Positions 52,242-63,779 of a stretch of 64,000 nucleotides of DNA are shown here, piece by piece. The stretch comes from Phymatolithon calcareum (taxonomy: Eukaryota; Rhodophyta; Florideophyceae; Hapalidiales). A program made the position numbers and the translations under genes. Where the stretch lies: contig OZ345357.1 of the NCBI GenBank assembly GCA_977006965.1, positions 186,001-250,000 of the forward strand, read 5' to 3'. Numbering within the stretch: the stretch's first letter is position 1; every line of letters begins with the position of its first letter. The notes beneath the pieces are model-generated. The model saw nothing but the letters and a program-made list of their open reading frames with translations, was not told where the DNA came from and ran no database searches.

Positions 52242-53144
52242 CTACGCTGCCTTCTTAGCAGCGTTATTCTTATTGAAAAACACGGACGCGCAAATGGTAC
52301 CCACAAGAATTGCCACAAGTAGCACTATAGCGATCATCAACTTTGCATTCTTCCACCACATCCTATCTTTCGCTCCCGCCGCAGACCTATGGAACACATT
52401 AGCCTCTCCTCGCATCGCATCTGTCTCCGTAAGCAGTGTCTCCAAATTCTCCTGATTCTACCGGGTTCGAAAACAACGCAACCCACACTCACGCATAGAT
52501 TCACACATACAGTCAGTTCCCCTCCCCATAACACAGTCCCCAAATCATGTGTGACCCATACCTTTAGCACCGCATTGATGTTATTCTGCATCACCCCCTT
52601 GACCTCCTCAACCTGCATGGCCACATTGCTAACCTTATCCACAGCCGCCGAGTCCTGAAATTTCGCCGCCACATCTGCAAAAAGCGTCCGCGCCGCCCTT
52701 GACAGCGACATCTCACGCGCGCCGCCCAATTCCATACCGAACGCATCCTCGAACCGCCGCTGCAATTCATTCAACAATTTGAACGCGCTCCGTTGCGGAT
52801 AGTCCGGTTGCGTCATCACTACATTGCACAAAAAATTCCCGTCAGTTACTCACTCAATTGACCTTTTCCTCATGCACATCGACGAGCAAACAAATAAACC
52901 GGGGACACACCAACCAACCTAAATAAAGACAGGCCACATCGGAGTCATAGTGGATGCTCCCGCAATCCTTATCGGTAATCGTGAGCCGACGATGCTCCTC
53001 AATCCGCCCGGATGAGAGCACGATGCGCACCTTCTCCTCCATGAGTGCGCGCGACACGTCGCGTGACTCGCATGCCGCATACGTTGCCACCACGGTCTTG
53101 TCACCCACGCGCGCCACGGCGAGGAAGCGGATGTTGTCTATCAT
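52242..53144 (-). CDS. Longin-domain R-SNARE (VAMP7-like), three exons
   Basis: Exons 53144-52919, 52818-52562 and 52457-52242 give 232 residues. Introns are 100 and 104 bp. The N-terminal longin domain begins MIDNIRFLAVARVGDKTVVA. The SNARE helix runs from about VEEVKGVMQNNINAVLK to the WWKN before a C-terminal membrane anchor. With exon 3 starting after GGTAG at 52458, the helix aligns with VAMP2 without gaps, and the zero-layer position is Asn162 instead of Arg. An alternative acceptor 6 nt downstream (ATCAG) would delete two residues and break the register. It should act in endosomal or vacuolar fusion. Confidence 0.88.
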
Positions 53145-53376
53145 TCTGCGCTCGCTCACTTGCTCACGATTGACTGTCTGGACACAATGGTGAATTCCTC
53201 TTGGCACCACTACTTTCTGTCTCTTCTTCTTCTGCGCAGCATTGACCGCACGAGGGGACAATTTATGTATTCGCGTCGCGTGAAGGAAGAATGGACGAAT
53301 GCGCAGTAGCGGCGCGCAGCAAAGCGCACTGTGAACAGCGATTGTCCGAAATGCATAGGGAAGATGGGATGCTGGT

Positions 53377-53401
53377 GAATGAATGAATGAATGAATGAAT
53401 G
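53377..53401. repeat. (GAAT)6 microsatellite
   Basis: Six tandem GAAT units upstream of the SNARE gene; a shorter GAAT run occurs in PITP-1 intron 2. Confidence 0.95.
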
Positions 53402-53649
53402 CTGCGAGGGATTCATGTGCTTGCGCCACGAAATGAAGGATGAGGATGTGGAAATCAAAGCATGAAAAAATTTCAACTGCCGAAATTGGCATGAATTGCA
53501 AACGTAAAGCTGAATTGGTACAACAGCAGCCTATTTACTGCCTCAAAATGTCACTGGCGATTGCAATCAGAGGGGCATCTGCTGCAGTTCAATGCGCTAT
53601 TCACGTGACGCCACGAAAGCGGGTGCGGTGCGGTGCGCCAGCAGTGGCA

Positions 53650-53912
53650 TTAGTTGAGAAAGTGGTTGTATGCTGCGTAGCCAAAGTCGAGCATCTGCAA
53701 CGATTCAGATCACAATGCAAATCGCGGCATGAAGAGGAAATGTCAGTGTCGTATGCGGGCAGCGCAGATGAGAGGGGGAGGCAGATAGCGGACGGACGGC
53801 TTACCAGGGGAGTGGCGCGGATGGCTGCGAAGTACACTGTGAGGACAAATACATTGGCCTTCAGCATCGCGTGCATCTCCTCGCGGTCTGGTTGGCGCTG
53901 GTACGGATTCAT
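53650..53912 (-). CDS. TOM6: Probable TOM6, small mitochondrial import subunit, two exons
   Basis: Exons 53912-53805 and 53694-53650 give 50 residues; the 110-bp intron is GTAAGC...GTTGCAG. The order RQPDREEMHAMLKANV, a membrane segment, then AAIRATPL and a short tail agrees with plant TOM6 (a KPDK...L...V...IR-TP pattern of about 54 residues). TOM6 is a tail-anchored subunit of the outer-membrane translocase. The second exon (MLDFGYAAYNHFLN) rests on splice signals and length only. In-frame ATGs at 53978 and 53975 could extend the N-terminus. Such genes are easily missed because of their size. Confidence 0.5.
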
Positions 53913-54193
53913 GGCGTCAGCGGCAGTGGGGAATTGGGCGATGGACGTGACTGCCGTAAGCGCATCACAGGTCATCATTGGGTTGAACTTTGAAGGCCAG
54001 CGGCGGGCATCAGATCCAGACACGTGTAATACACGACAGTATTCTCCTTTCTCTGATGAACCTCATTGATCCAGGATCCGTGATTTTAGTGTCAAAATTT
54101 TGCTGGGGCTTGCGACAATAATAAACTCAAAAAATATATTACTGTTTGAGTACGATCGTAATGGTCGACCATTCTTTGAGATACATTACTATT

Positions 54194-55858
54194 TTACAAG
54201 TCTGCTGTTCCGCTCGTCGTCCGCTCGACAGTGGTGCGCTCGAGGACAAAAACGTTCGGCGCGCTCCGAAGCCGGAGATGCCGGACATCGAACCCTGAAA
54301 ACGCGTGCTGCTTGTAGAGGACCCGAAAGCCCGTGACATATTCACGGTTACCGACGAGGTGTGTAAACTTCTCTCGAAGTTCGTTATCATTCACATCCTC
54401 ATCGCGCGAAATGGTCCACTCAGGACATCTCGCGGCCGCCTCGACAAACTGCGAGACGCCAGTGCTAGCTGCATGCGCGTCGACATGCGCGCGAATCTGC
54501 TTATCGCAACCGCGCATTTCACGCAGTGCAAGCAGTGCGTACGCGCCGGGATAGTTGTTAGCAGATGCCGCAACGGAAACGACTGTGAGCACCACACTGA
54601 CGGCTGGGAATGCGAGAAGGACTGCAACAGCAGCCATGCGGCGCACGGTACTGAGTGAGGCTGAATGTTTCCCCTTGCCTGGGGCACGGACGGCTCGGAA
54701 GAGAAAGTCTGCCCCGTGAGCGGCGGCGATATTGGCCGCGGGCAGCGCGTAGAACACGAAGCGCAGCTCCTTATGCGGGAGAAAGGAGTATGTAGCAACG
54801 AAGAGTAAAGCCGGGAGCGAAAGCTCCGCTATGGAATTAGACGCCGTGAACGCACCGAGAACTACAAGCGGCAGGGCGCCGCCGAGTGCACGCGGGAGTG
54901 CATTGGAGAAGTACCAATGCAGGGGCGATGTGCCCCAAGCAGTACTTTTACCCTGCACGGCGTTGAAATAGAACACCTCGAGCTCGGGGTAGCGAAACGG
55001 GAAGCGACTCGCACTGTCAACAGGCCAGTAGTACGAGTCTATCAGAATACTCAAGGCAGCCGCAGCACACGCTGAGAAAAGCGCGACAGCGGCAGCCGTG
55101 ACGAATCGTGTACGCCGTCGCACGGAGTCGAATGCAATCGTCCAGAATAACAGGATGCACAACTCGGAACGGAAAATAGCTACCGCGACCGCGACCAGCG
55201 CGTAGGATAGGAGGAGATGACGGTGGAGTGCACGAACACGTAAGGCGAGTGAGAGATTGGCGAGTAATAACGCGAAGATGTTCGGGAGTGGACGACCGGC
55301 GTAGAACAGTTGGTGGAATTGCGACACGGTGAGCAGTGTGAAGAAGACGGCGACGTTATGGGAATGGCGCATACGCAAGGCATTCCGGATGTGCAGTAGG
55401 GCGCAGACACTTAGAAGGGCCAGAGAGAGACGAATGGCGAGGAGTGTGTGAAGCGGGGAGAGATTGAAGAGTTTGCGCAAGGGGGCGACGTAGGAGTGTA
55501 GCACGAGTGGACCGATGAAAGTTCGAGGGACGACGCCGGGGAAGGAGATATGGTCGAAGGTGGAAATGTTTCCGCGAGGCTTGTAGAGAAGATCGAAGGT
55601 TGCTTGTACGTTGAAACTTTCCTCGACCTGACGGGAAATGCAATGTTAGAGGGGATGTGTGCACGGGGTATGGGAGAGGAGAGAATGACGTACTTTTGTA
55701 AATGGCGCGAGAAATATGTATAGCACCGCACAGACACAAAGCAGAATGGCATCCGCATTGCGAATAAGTTCAGGGCCTATCCGAGACCGGATCGAGGGTG
55801 GAGTGCTGCTGGTAGAAGAGACTGGCATCGATGCATGACTCTCCGGCGTTGTACGCAT
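54194..55858 (-). CDS. ALG12: Dolichyl-P-Man:Man7GlcNAc2-PP-dolichol alpha-1,6-mannosyltransferase, two exons
   Basis: Exons 55858-55694 and 55627-54194 give 532 residues; the 66-bp intron (GTACGT...CCGTCAG) is the shortest here. ALG12 adds the eighth mannose to the lipid-linked oligosaccharide in the ER lumen for N-glycosylation. The GT-C luminal loop is clear across the splice junction: KVEESFNVQATFDLLY, then FDHISFPGVVPRTFIGP. Multiple membrane segments follow, with the HKELRFVFYALP motif typical of the ALG9/ALG12/PIG-B group. The N-terminal segment of about 35 residues is Ser/Thr/Pro-rich. Confidence 0.9.
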
Positions 55859-56029
55859 GACGGATTGTCACGTTTGGTGGTGGACAGGGACGCTTTCAGC
55901 GGCTAATGGCATTATTAAGTACGATTGAAACGTGTCCATTCATAATTGGATATTTCTCAAGATTTTCGATATGAGCATTTTTATTGGATAACCAAACAAT
56001 CGAGTACAAAAGTTTGTCTGTATTTTAAT

Positions 56030-56934
56030 GAGGAAATTCACTACATGACCACCAAAAACTGGTATAATTCACTACATGGCCATCTCTAGCCAAATAAACT
56101 ACTCACCCCTGGTCAAGCGTACTATCATTACTCACTCTAGCCAAATCTACTACTCATCCGTTTGTCAAAGCAATCTATGGGACAGTAAAATTTGTTGTGC
56201 GCGCTACGCTCTACGCTTTAGATCCTCGTCGCAAGTAGCATCTTCATCATCGCAGGCGGTAAGGTCGATGATCATGGACTGAGCCGCTTTGTCGATGTGT
56301 TTTCGTTTCGCCTCGACGACGTTGTGGATGTTGGGTCTCCCGGAGGTCTGCGAAAAGTGACCAGTGTTTCCGCACGAGGAGCAGTAACGGGCCCTCGTTT
56401 CGGACGGAAAGTAGGGCTTCTTGCACTTGCGGCCCGGTCTAGCCACAAGGTCAAACGGCACCAAATCATCCTGCACTGGCTGGTCTCCAGTGACTGCTAC
56501 ACGCGTGGTATTGGCCCCATGCTGCTTGGTCCACGTTTTCAACGTCCACACGTCCCTGAACTAGTGCTTGTTCCACCGGTCCAACGATACCGATGCTGCA
56601 CCAAGCGACTAAAAGCGTACAAAAGTGCTTCGCACACTTGTTGCGTTTCGCCACGAGGTGGGCCTTGTCCATCGACGTGTTGTCGGAGACCACGACGTTG
56701 ACAACGTCGTCAAAGCTTGATTCAGCGTGGTCGCCCACCTGTGGCAAGAGCTCCTTCTTTTCCATGATTTCTGAGTTCTTAGTGCGGGAATGTTGTTTGT
56801 CGGGCGCTGCAGAGAATACGACGACATGCTTACAGAGCGCAGTCGTACTCGTAACAGATGAGTAGTAGATTTAGCTAGAGATGGCCATGTAGTGAATTTT
56901 ACCAATTTTTGGTGGCCATGTAGTGAATTTCCTC
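56030..56934 (-). mobile_element. Mutator-like (MULE) DNA transposon, 905 bp, with 10-bp TSD
   Basis: Terminal inverted repeats of 76 bp (56030-56105 and 56859-56934) begin GAGGAAATTCACTACATG. Each contains the word AATTCACTACATGRCC twice. The flanks are an exact 10-bp duplication, GTATTTTAAT, at 56020-56029 and 56935-56944; this TSD length and the long TIRs point to the Mutator superfamily. Inside, minus-strand frames (56765-56466 and 56551-56204) include a CCHC-like knuckle (YCSSCGNTGHF) followed by GRPN, as found at transposase C-termini. The frames overlap in different phases and are far too short for a full transposase, so the copy is non-autonomous. Confidence 0.82.
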
Positions 56935-57095
56935 GTATTTTAATTGTACCATGGTACTGTATGATAGACCAGAAGCTGAAAACGATACTACAGCAAAGCA
57001 TTTCGAACCTTGTTCAATCAGAATATCCGGCTCGGCAACATTGTTGACTTGATCCATCACGCTTGCGAAAAAGCTGTGCAACCCATTCGCGAGCG

Positions 57096-57154
57096 GAAGA
57101 GCACAGACTGCATCATTCTCCTACTGTAGAAGAATGCTGCAGTCTGTGCTGTTC
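57096..57154. repeat. Hairpin, 24-bp arms
   Basis: 57096-57119 pairs with 57131-57154 with two mismatches (GAAGAGCACAGACTGCATCA side). Not obviously linked to a gene. Confidence 0.65.
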
Positions 57155-59822
57155 TTTCGCCGACAACATATTCTCAGCGACATTTCTACATCTACCACGG
57201 AGTCGTTATCTTTTATGGTCAGCTTCAGACAGAGAGCCATTCACCCCTGCTTTTTCCGAACCGAGCAGAATTCAAGGTGCTTTCGCAGCACAGTGAGACA
57301 TCTATCACAAGTCGTACAGCTGATGGAAGCGTTGCTATCATCCTGATGCCCCATAGAGAGAGGAGCACTACGGCCAGAGCCGATCATCGTCGTTAGGACG
57401 AATAATCGATCTTGGATTGCCTCCACACGGATGCGCACAACGCCGTCATACCATGGTCAGTAGAGAACGACTCGAAGTTAGAGAGCTTTCTATTGAGCAT
57501 AAATCTCCAAGATTTGTGGTTCTAGTGGACATTATCAACATGGGTCGTACCTAGAACTGACGTGCACAATATCAGAAGCGCCGAATTTTCTCACTTCTCA
57601 AAGGTCCTTGTATCGGACGATTTCCGAGTCATGCGTCAGCCATGACTACCCGACTGGGCCAAGGTCGGGTGTTTTCATTCGCCATTATCAACAAACCCTC
57701 TCAATTCAACCTCGGACTGTCGTTCGTCTTAGACACCACAACCAGCTTTGTGGACATCATTTAGAATTCTACGCAGACAACCATTTCGCTCGAGTTGATG
57801 CGAACAGGCCGGGTAACAAGAATAGAGCCCGATCCAGAAATCTGTCTACAGATTTCTCGCGATGTGAATATATCAGAAAACTGTATTAAACGTATCATTG
57901 GATAACATTTCAACAATGTATTCTGTTTATTGGATAGCATATCAATCGAACACATATATAATTGGGAAAATTTAGTTAATGACTTGTGATTGGTGGGCTT
58001 GAGATCACAGCTCATTCCAAAGGAAAAGCATCCCGTTTCCTCTTCCGGTTTCTGGCGCAGTCGAGTCGAGTATTTCTTTAACCCGGCTGAGGTCACATTT
58101 ATTGACTTATTTTGTCTAAAGCTGCCAAGACTTCAGACCGTGAAAGTCTCTTGCATTCATATCCCATCTTTTAGTTCGTATCCTCCTTCAACAAGATGCG
58201 ATTAGGTCCGCTGAACCATCCCCCGAACTCCAAAGTATGCCTCCAACGTCGATTTTCTCCAGAGCGGAGCTCAGTTGAAATAAACCTGGTCGGCTTGTCC
58301 TATGGCGTGCCCTAGATTCTGCAGGAGCAGGCTGCTGTTTAAAATTGAATCTTTCATCCAAAATGACGCAAGTCCACATAATTCTAACCTTCAGCTTTGC
58401 GCCACTGATCTTCTAACAGTTGTCCGTAGTGCTTGAGAAGGCAGTGATTTGATGAATCCGAACGTTGTTATTTATACTCCGCGGAATATCTGTGCTTTGT
58501 ATCGAATGGTAGGTGGAATTGTGAGATCATTTGGGGCGTGATAATTTTAGGTATGCCGAAGTCTCCCACTCTCTCGACCGATGGTAAAACTATTAGCGGA
58601 TCAGAAAGTTAGCGTCCGGAAACATACATATATGCTCACACATATGACGCACATAAGAACTACTTTGCATAAAATTTGCGCGTGCACGCAATGTGCTGCA
58701 TACCAGATATGTTCGCCCTTCCCTCCTCTCATAAGGGAAATAACAGTTTATGAAGCAGGGATAAGCCGGTCCAACGGCGTCTTTTTCCCGGTCGTCGACA
58801 TCGTGTCATCGCGGCAGAACAGATTTCGCGAGTCAGTGCAGGCCGGGATGAAAGCATCAGCGGTGTTCAGATATGATGTAGGTATCGATTGCAGCAGTCA
58901 CACGGATTTGCTCGTGTGAGCCGCACTGTGTCGAGAGAAGTGATTGATGATTGAGGTGCACCCTATTTCGTAATTTCCAATGAAACCCGATGCCTATCAA
59001 CCGGACCAATTGGGGTAGGGCAGTAGAGCTGCGGACCGTGGTCTCGAAGTTTTGGATTTTGTTGTTAGGTTAAAAATATGAGCAGTTAGATAGATCCGCA
59101 TATAGAGAAGACAGCACGGCTTTGAGCTGTACATTATTTTGAAACATGCAGCCTGAGGAGCACAGCGCGGCATAGAGTGGGCAGCACACTATAAAACACA
59201 TTGGATCAAACACAAGGGACGATGACGAAAGAGCACGAAGTCTTTCGCCATTTTCACCAGCGCACACGTTGAACGAAGTTGGACGCCAATGCGCTCATCT
59301 TTGTCTGGAACGATTCCGGTGGCAGATTTTGATTTCTCGGGAATGTATTGTACGAATAGGAGCCGCGATGGTGTTGTGGGGAGATGCAGCAGAGAGCGCT
59401 GCGTGATGTATGGACATGTTAGATATCAACGGAGATAGATGCGGCGTGGTCTGCGCACTGCAATGTTGTACTTTATCCCGGTCAAATTTCTTTGCCGATG
59501 GTGACCTACGCTGACTAGAGTTTAAAAGTCGGAATGTGAAACACTTTATGGCTATGTTTCATGATGCCCTACAAAACTGCATTGGAAGGGTGGGTCTTGA
59601 CATGCAGCATAAAAATACTTCCGGTTTTCGCCATGTACTCCGAATTGGTTGACAGATGATCAGATCGACATTGCTGTGAAAGGAAGGCCGTGCCGTGCGT
59701 GACAAAAGAATTGCTCAACGAAGTCTGTTCGAGCGTCTATACAGTATTGCGCACCAGCTTTCAAAGCAATTCCTGCGCATGCAGCCATCATGGCGTTTCG
59801 ACAGAGAGCGGACTACTGTAGC

Positions 59823-59874
59823 AACCATTTTATTCCATTACTGTAGAGCATATGATAAATGGAATAAAATGGTT
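59823..59874. repeat. Hairpin, 16-bp perfect arms
   Basis: AACCATTTTATTCCAT at 59823-59838 and its complement at 59859-59874 enclose a 20-nt loop. Confidence 0.75.
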
Positions 59875-60447
59875 TCTAATTCGTGGCAATTAGCAGAAGC
59901 GAGAAAGAATACGACTTTATGGGGACAACAGGTTCAAATTATGATATGAGCTCCAAATTTTAACAAAATTTACAGATTGCGCAAGACGATCCCGTCCGTT
60001 GTGGTCCAGGACCAAAAAAGCCTCCATTACGACTCTGTAAATCGATCTATATGGACCTGTTGCGAGATCAGTGATCCGCTGTGACGCACCTTCCATACCT
60101 ATTGCGGAAATCGATGCAATGGGAATCTATGAAGCATATGCCATTCCTCACGCTCTCGGAGAGCCACACACCTATCGAACGTCGCAAGTTATCCGATTCG
60201 CGCGTCTACAATGTGCGTGATGCAATCCTTGGTCAATCCGGTACATCTCCGCGCAGCGTTTTTGCTTTTCTACTGCACTGTCACTTCCCCTCACCTGTAT
60301 CTCTCGCAACCCTACTCCATTTCCTCTGCCCTTCCTCTGTAGCTCACGCTATTTACTTGCTTCACAATTTTCTCGCTCCCTTTTCTGCTCCCAACCTGGC
60401 CGGCAATCGTGTGCTCTTCCCACTCGCCACTGTCGTGACCTTGTCCT

Positions 60448-60455
60448 TATTTAAA
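60448..60455 (+). promoter_or_regulatory. Candidate TATA box of nitrate reductase
   Basis: TATTTAAA, 39 bp before the first ATG of the gene at 60494, which would imply a very short leader. Confidence 0.35.
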
Positions 60456-60493
60456 CTTCCTCTGTTCCAACCCAAGGGGTGATATCCTTCCGC

Positions 60494-63302
60494 ATGGGCA
60501 GCATGTCACCGAGCGTATGGGACCCGTTGCGACAGGCAGGGCCGAGTTCGCTCAAGGTACGCCATCGTCAATCTCTTACTCATCCGTGTTCCTGCGTTTG
60601 GTCTATAATGAATCCACTAACCACTGCTTTGCACGCTTTGTGGATCACAGAACACCCCCGATGCAACTCCGGAAAGTTCTCTTCGAGGCGGCTCTATGTA
60701 CAAGAAGAGGAAGAATATCGAGAAGAATCACGGTGTAGTATGGACAGAGTTCTCCCAAGCGCTCGAGAAACTCGATCCTAATTCCGACCTGATCGACAAG
60801 CAACATGTTGCCACCGAAATCGACGCCCGCGATAAGGGTACCCCAGATGACTGGGTCGCGCGTCACCCGGCTCTCGTCCGTCTTACTGGACGTCATCCGT
60901 TCAATTGCGAGCCACCAATTTCGATGCTGCTCGACCAGGGGTTCATCACACCTGTCAGCCTGCACTATGTTCGTACGCACGGACAGACTCCGCGACTGAA
61001 GTGGGAGGACCATAAGCTCACCATCAAAGGATTGGTGAAGAAACCGCTCACGCTTTCTATGGATGAGCTTGTCAATTTGCTTCCCACTGTGACTTTGCCC
61101 ATCACTCTTGTGTGCGCTGGGAACAGACGGAAGGAGGAGAATATGATCAAACAAACCATCGGCTTCAGTTGGGGTTGTGCGGCACATGCTTGTAATATGT
61201 GGACTGGTGTCAAGCTTTGCGATTTGCTTGAATATTGCGGCGTCGATAAACAACGCGCGAGACATGTCGCTTTTCTCAGTATCAGGTCTGAAGGATTGCC
61301 GAACGGTGACGGTACCTATGGTACTTCCATTGACATGGCGACTGCAATGGATCCTTACGGCGATGTCATGATTGCATGGGAGCAGAATGGCGTCCGTCTT
61401 CATCCTGATCATGGTTTTCCAGTTCGTGTTGTTATTCCCGGCTGGATTGGCGGTCGTATGGTCAAGTGGTTGGAGGAGATTGAGGTGATGGAGAAGCCGT
61501 CTGAGAATTACTATCACTTTTTCGATAACAGGATTCTCCCACCTCATGTCGATGCCGAGCTCGCAAAGGCAGAAGGTTGGTGGTACAAGCCGGAGTATCT
61601 CTTCAATCAGCTTAATATCAACTCTGCGATTGTGTATCCTCAAAATGGAGAAGTCATGAGCCTCACCGGTGCCGGTGTGTACACAATGAAGGGTTACGCC
61701 TACTCTGGAGGTGGACGGAAAGTTACGCGCGTGGAGGTTTCTTTCGACGGTGGTAAGAAATGGGAATTGTGTAAACTGGATTATCCTGAGGAACGCCATA
61801 GTCATGCGCCGAAACATGGCAAGTATTGGTGTTGGATGTTTTGGGAATTTACCGTGGATAAATTCCAGTTTCTCAACGTTGCTACTAATGTGGGAGAAAT
61901 CCGGTGCCGTGCGTGGGACGAAGCGTCGAACACTCAGCCTCGTGACATCACGTGGAACCTCATGGGCATGGGCAACAATTGCCACTTCACAGTCAAGGTG
62001 ACGCCGAAGCAGAGCTATGGTGCATTTGTTCTGGAATTCCTTCATCCGACTGTTCCAGGGCCGACGCCTGGCGGATGGATGCCACCGCCTACGCCGGCGC
62101 CGAGCGCCGTTGTGAAGACGATGCCGTCGAAGAAGTCTTTGAGTTCCCCGGCACTTGCCAGCATGAATAAGATGTTTACAATGGCGGAGGTGGAGAAGCA
62201 TTGCACAGAGGATTCTGCGTGGATTGTTATTAACAATAGTGTGTACGACACGACATCGTATCTTAAGGATCATCCCGGTGGTGCTGCATCTATTATGCTC
62301 AACGCAGGAGCGGATGCGACTGAGGAGTTCATGGCTATTCATTCCGAAAAGGCACGCGCTATGTTGGACGACTTTTACATCGGGGAACTCGCAAACGACG
62401 AGCAGCCGCGCAAAGTCGATGCTCCTATGAAGTTCTCAAAGTCGTCTGCGCAACTCATGATTGATGACCTTCCGCAGCAGGAGGTGAGAACGATCAAGAC
62501 TATCGATGAGGCGGAGGATCTCGTGGCGTTGCATCCGAAGAAATGGATTGGGTTTGAACTCATTGAGAAGACAGAGGTGTCACACGATACCCGTTTGTTT
62601 AAATTCAAATTGCAGTCGCCGGAACATCGACTGGGATTGCCGGTCGGATACCATATGTTCATCCAGGGGACTATCAAGAACAAGATGGTAATTCGTGCAT
62701 ACACGCCGGTGTCATCGGATGACAACAAGGGATTTTTCTTGCTACTGATCAAGGTGTATTTCGCAAACGTGCACCCGAAATTCCCGGAAGGTGGGAAAAT
62801 GTCACAATATATGGACGCACTGGAAATTGGCGATTTCCTCAAGGTTAAGGGGCCGTTGGGTCATTTCGAGTACAAGGGTCGTGGGAAATATACGCTGAAC
62901 GGAGGAGATGGGGTTGCGAAGCGAATCGGACTCCTTTGTGGGGGTACCGGACTTACGCCCGCGTATCAGGTGTTGCAGGCGGTGTGCAAGGACGCTGATG
63001 ACACGACGGAGATCTTCTTGTTGTATGCAAATAGAACTGAGGAGGATATCCTGATGCGCGAGGACTTGGATCGCATGGGCAAGAAGGATAATATTCATGT
63101 GTGGTATACACTGGATCTGCCGTCAGACGGATGGAGTTACAGCTCTGGATTCATTAGTGAAGCTATGATTAGGGATCACATGCCGGACGCAGGACCCGAG
63201 ACTATTGTGGGGATGTGCGGACCGCCACCTATGATCAACTTTGCGTGTATACCTAACCTGAAGAAGGTGGGATTCCAGGAGAAGAACTTCTTCTCGTTCT
63301 AG
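60494..63302 (+). CDS. NR: Assimilatory NAD(P)H nitrate reductase, two exons
   Basis: Exons 60494-60556 and 60651-63302 give 904 residues. The 94-bp intron is GTACGC...ATCACAG with a CTAAC branch-like site. It reduces nitrate to nitrite in the cytosol. The molybdenum-cofactor domain has the Mo-ligand Cys176 in CAGNRRKE and GWIGGRMVKWL, and a dimerisation domain follows. After a Pro-rich hinge comes cytochrome b5 with haem ligands His562 (DHPGG) and His585. The FAD domain has RAYTPVSS at 703 and the NAD(P)H domain has GGTGLTP near 785 and Cys877 in CGPPPM. The upstream exon of 21 codons (MGSMSPSVWDPLRQAG) is inferred from frame and splice signals; without it translation would start at the ATG at 60696. 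No nitrite reductase or nitrate transporter is adjacent. Confidence 0.94.
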
Positions 63303-63312
63303 AATATTTGTT

Positions 63313-63666
63313 TTAGTACTGGTTGGTGTAATACTTTGTCATGTATAGTATGTTTAATGGTTCCTCTTCGTGTGCGTCATTCGTTTGCACTGCGGGCGGT
63401 ATCGGAATTGCCCGATTAATAAGCTTTCCAAGATTGGATTCGATTTTTGGGCACGCCCGTTCTTTTTCTAAAGCCACCAAAATATGGATCCAATTTGAGC
63501 GGTTTGTGCTCCGGGACATGCCAGATCCAGCTCCACAACACTCCTCACAGCCGCATTGCAGATGACAATCATTTATCTTAGTCAGTATGCCGTGACACGA
63601 ATGACAAGCATTCTTCGAGTACATCACGAACGTGTTTTTTCGGTTTTCTAGGTTTGGCACTGCCAT
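63313..63666 (-). CDS. Doubtful cysteine-rich ORF
   Basis: 117 residues from the ATG at 63666 with a cluster of cysteines (NACHSCHGILTKINDC, then CGCEECCGAGSG). The spacing suggests metal binding, but I know no match. It ends 10 bp from the nitrate reductase stop on the opposite strand, so it could be chance frame in a 3' flank. Confidence 0.28.
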   Translation of the reverse strand: MAVPNLENRKNTFVMYSKNACHSCHGILTKINDCHLQCGCEECCGAGSGMSRSTNRSNWIHILVALEKERACPKIESNLGKLINRAIPIPPAVQTNDAHEEEPLNILYMTKYYTNQY

Positions 63667-63779
63667 GGCAACAAACAAAAGTTCTAATTCAATAAGCACA
63701 GCCAAATTTTCCACGCTGTTGGCTGCAATACCTATGCATGTGACCAGAGATCAACGCCTGGGCATATACTGTAGTTTGC

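Larger units (their letters stand above)
55859..60493. other. Gene-poor stretch upstream of nitrate reductase
   Basis: About 4.6 kb. Contains the Mutator-like element at 56030-56934, hairpins at 57096-57154 and 59823-59874, and otherwise no frame I can support. The final 400 bp should hold the nitrate reductase promoter. Confidence 0.5.

Noticed and set aside
53601-54023. 140-residue frame read straight through the TOM6 candidate
   Set aside because: The sequence after ATPL loses protein-like character exactly at a GTAAGC donor, so the spliced short product is the better reading.
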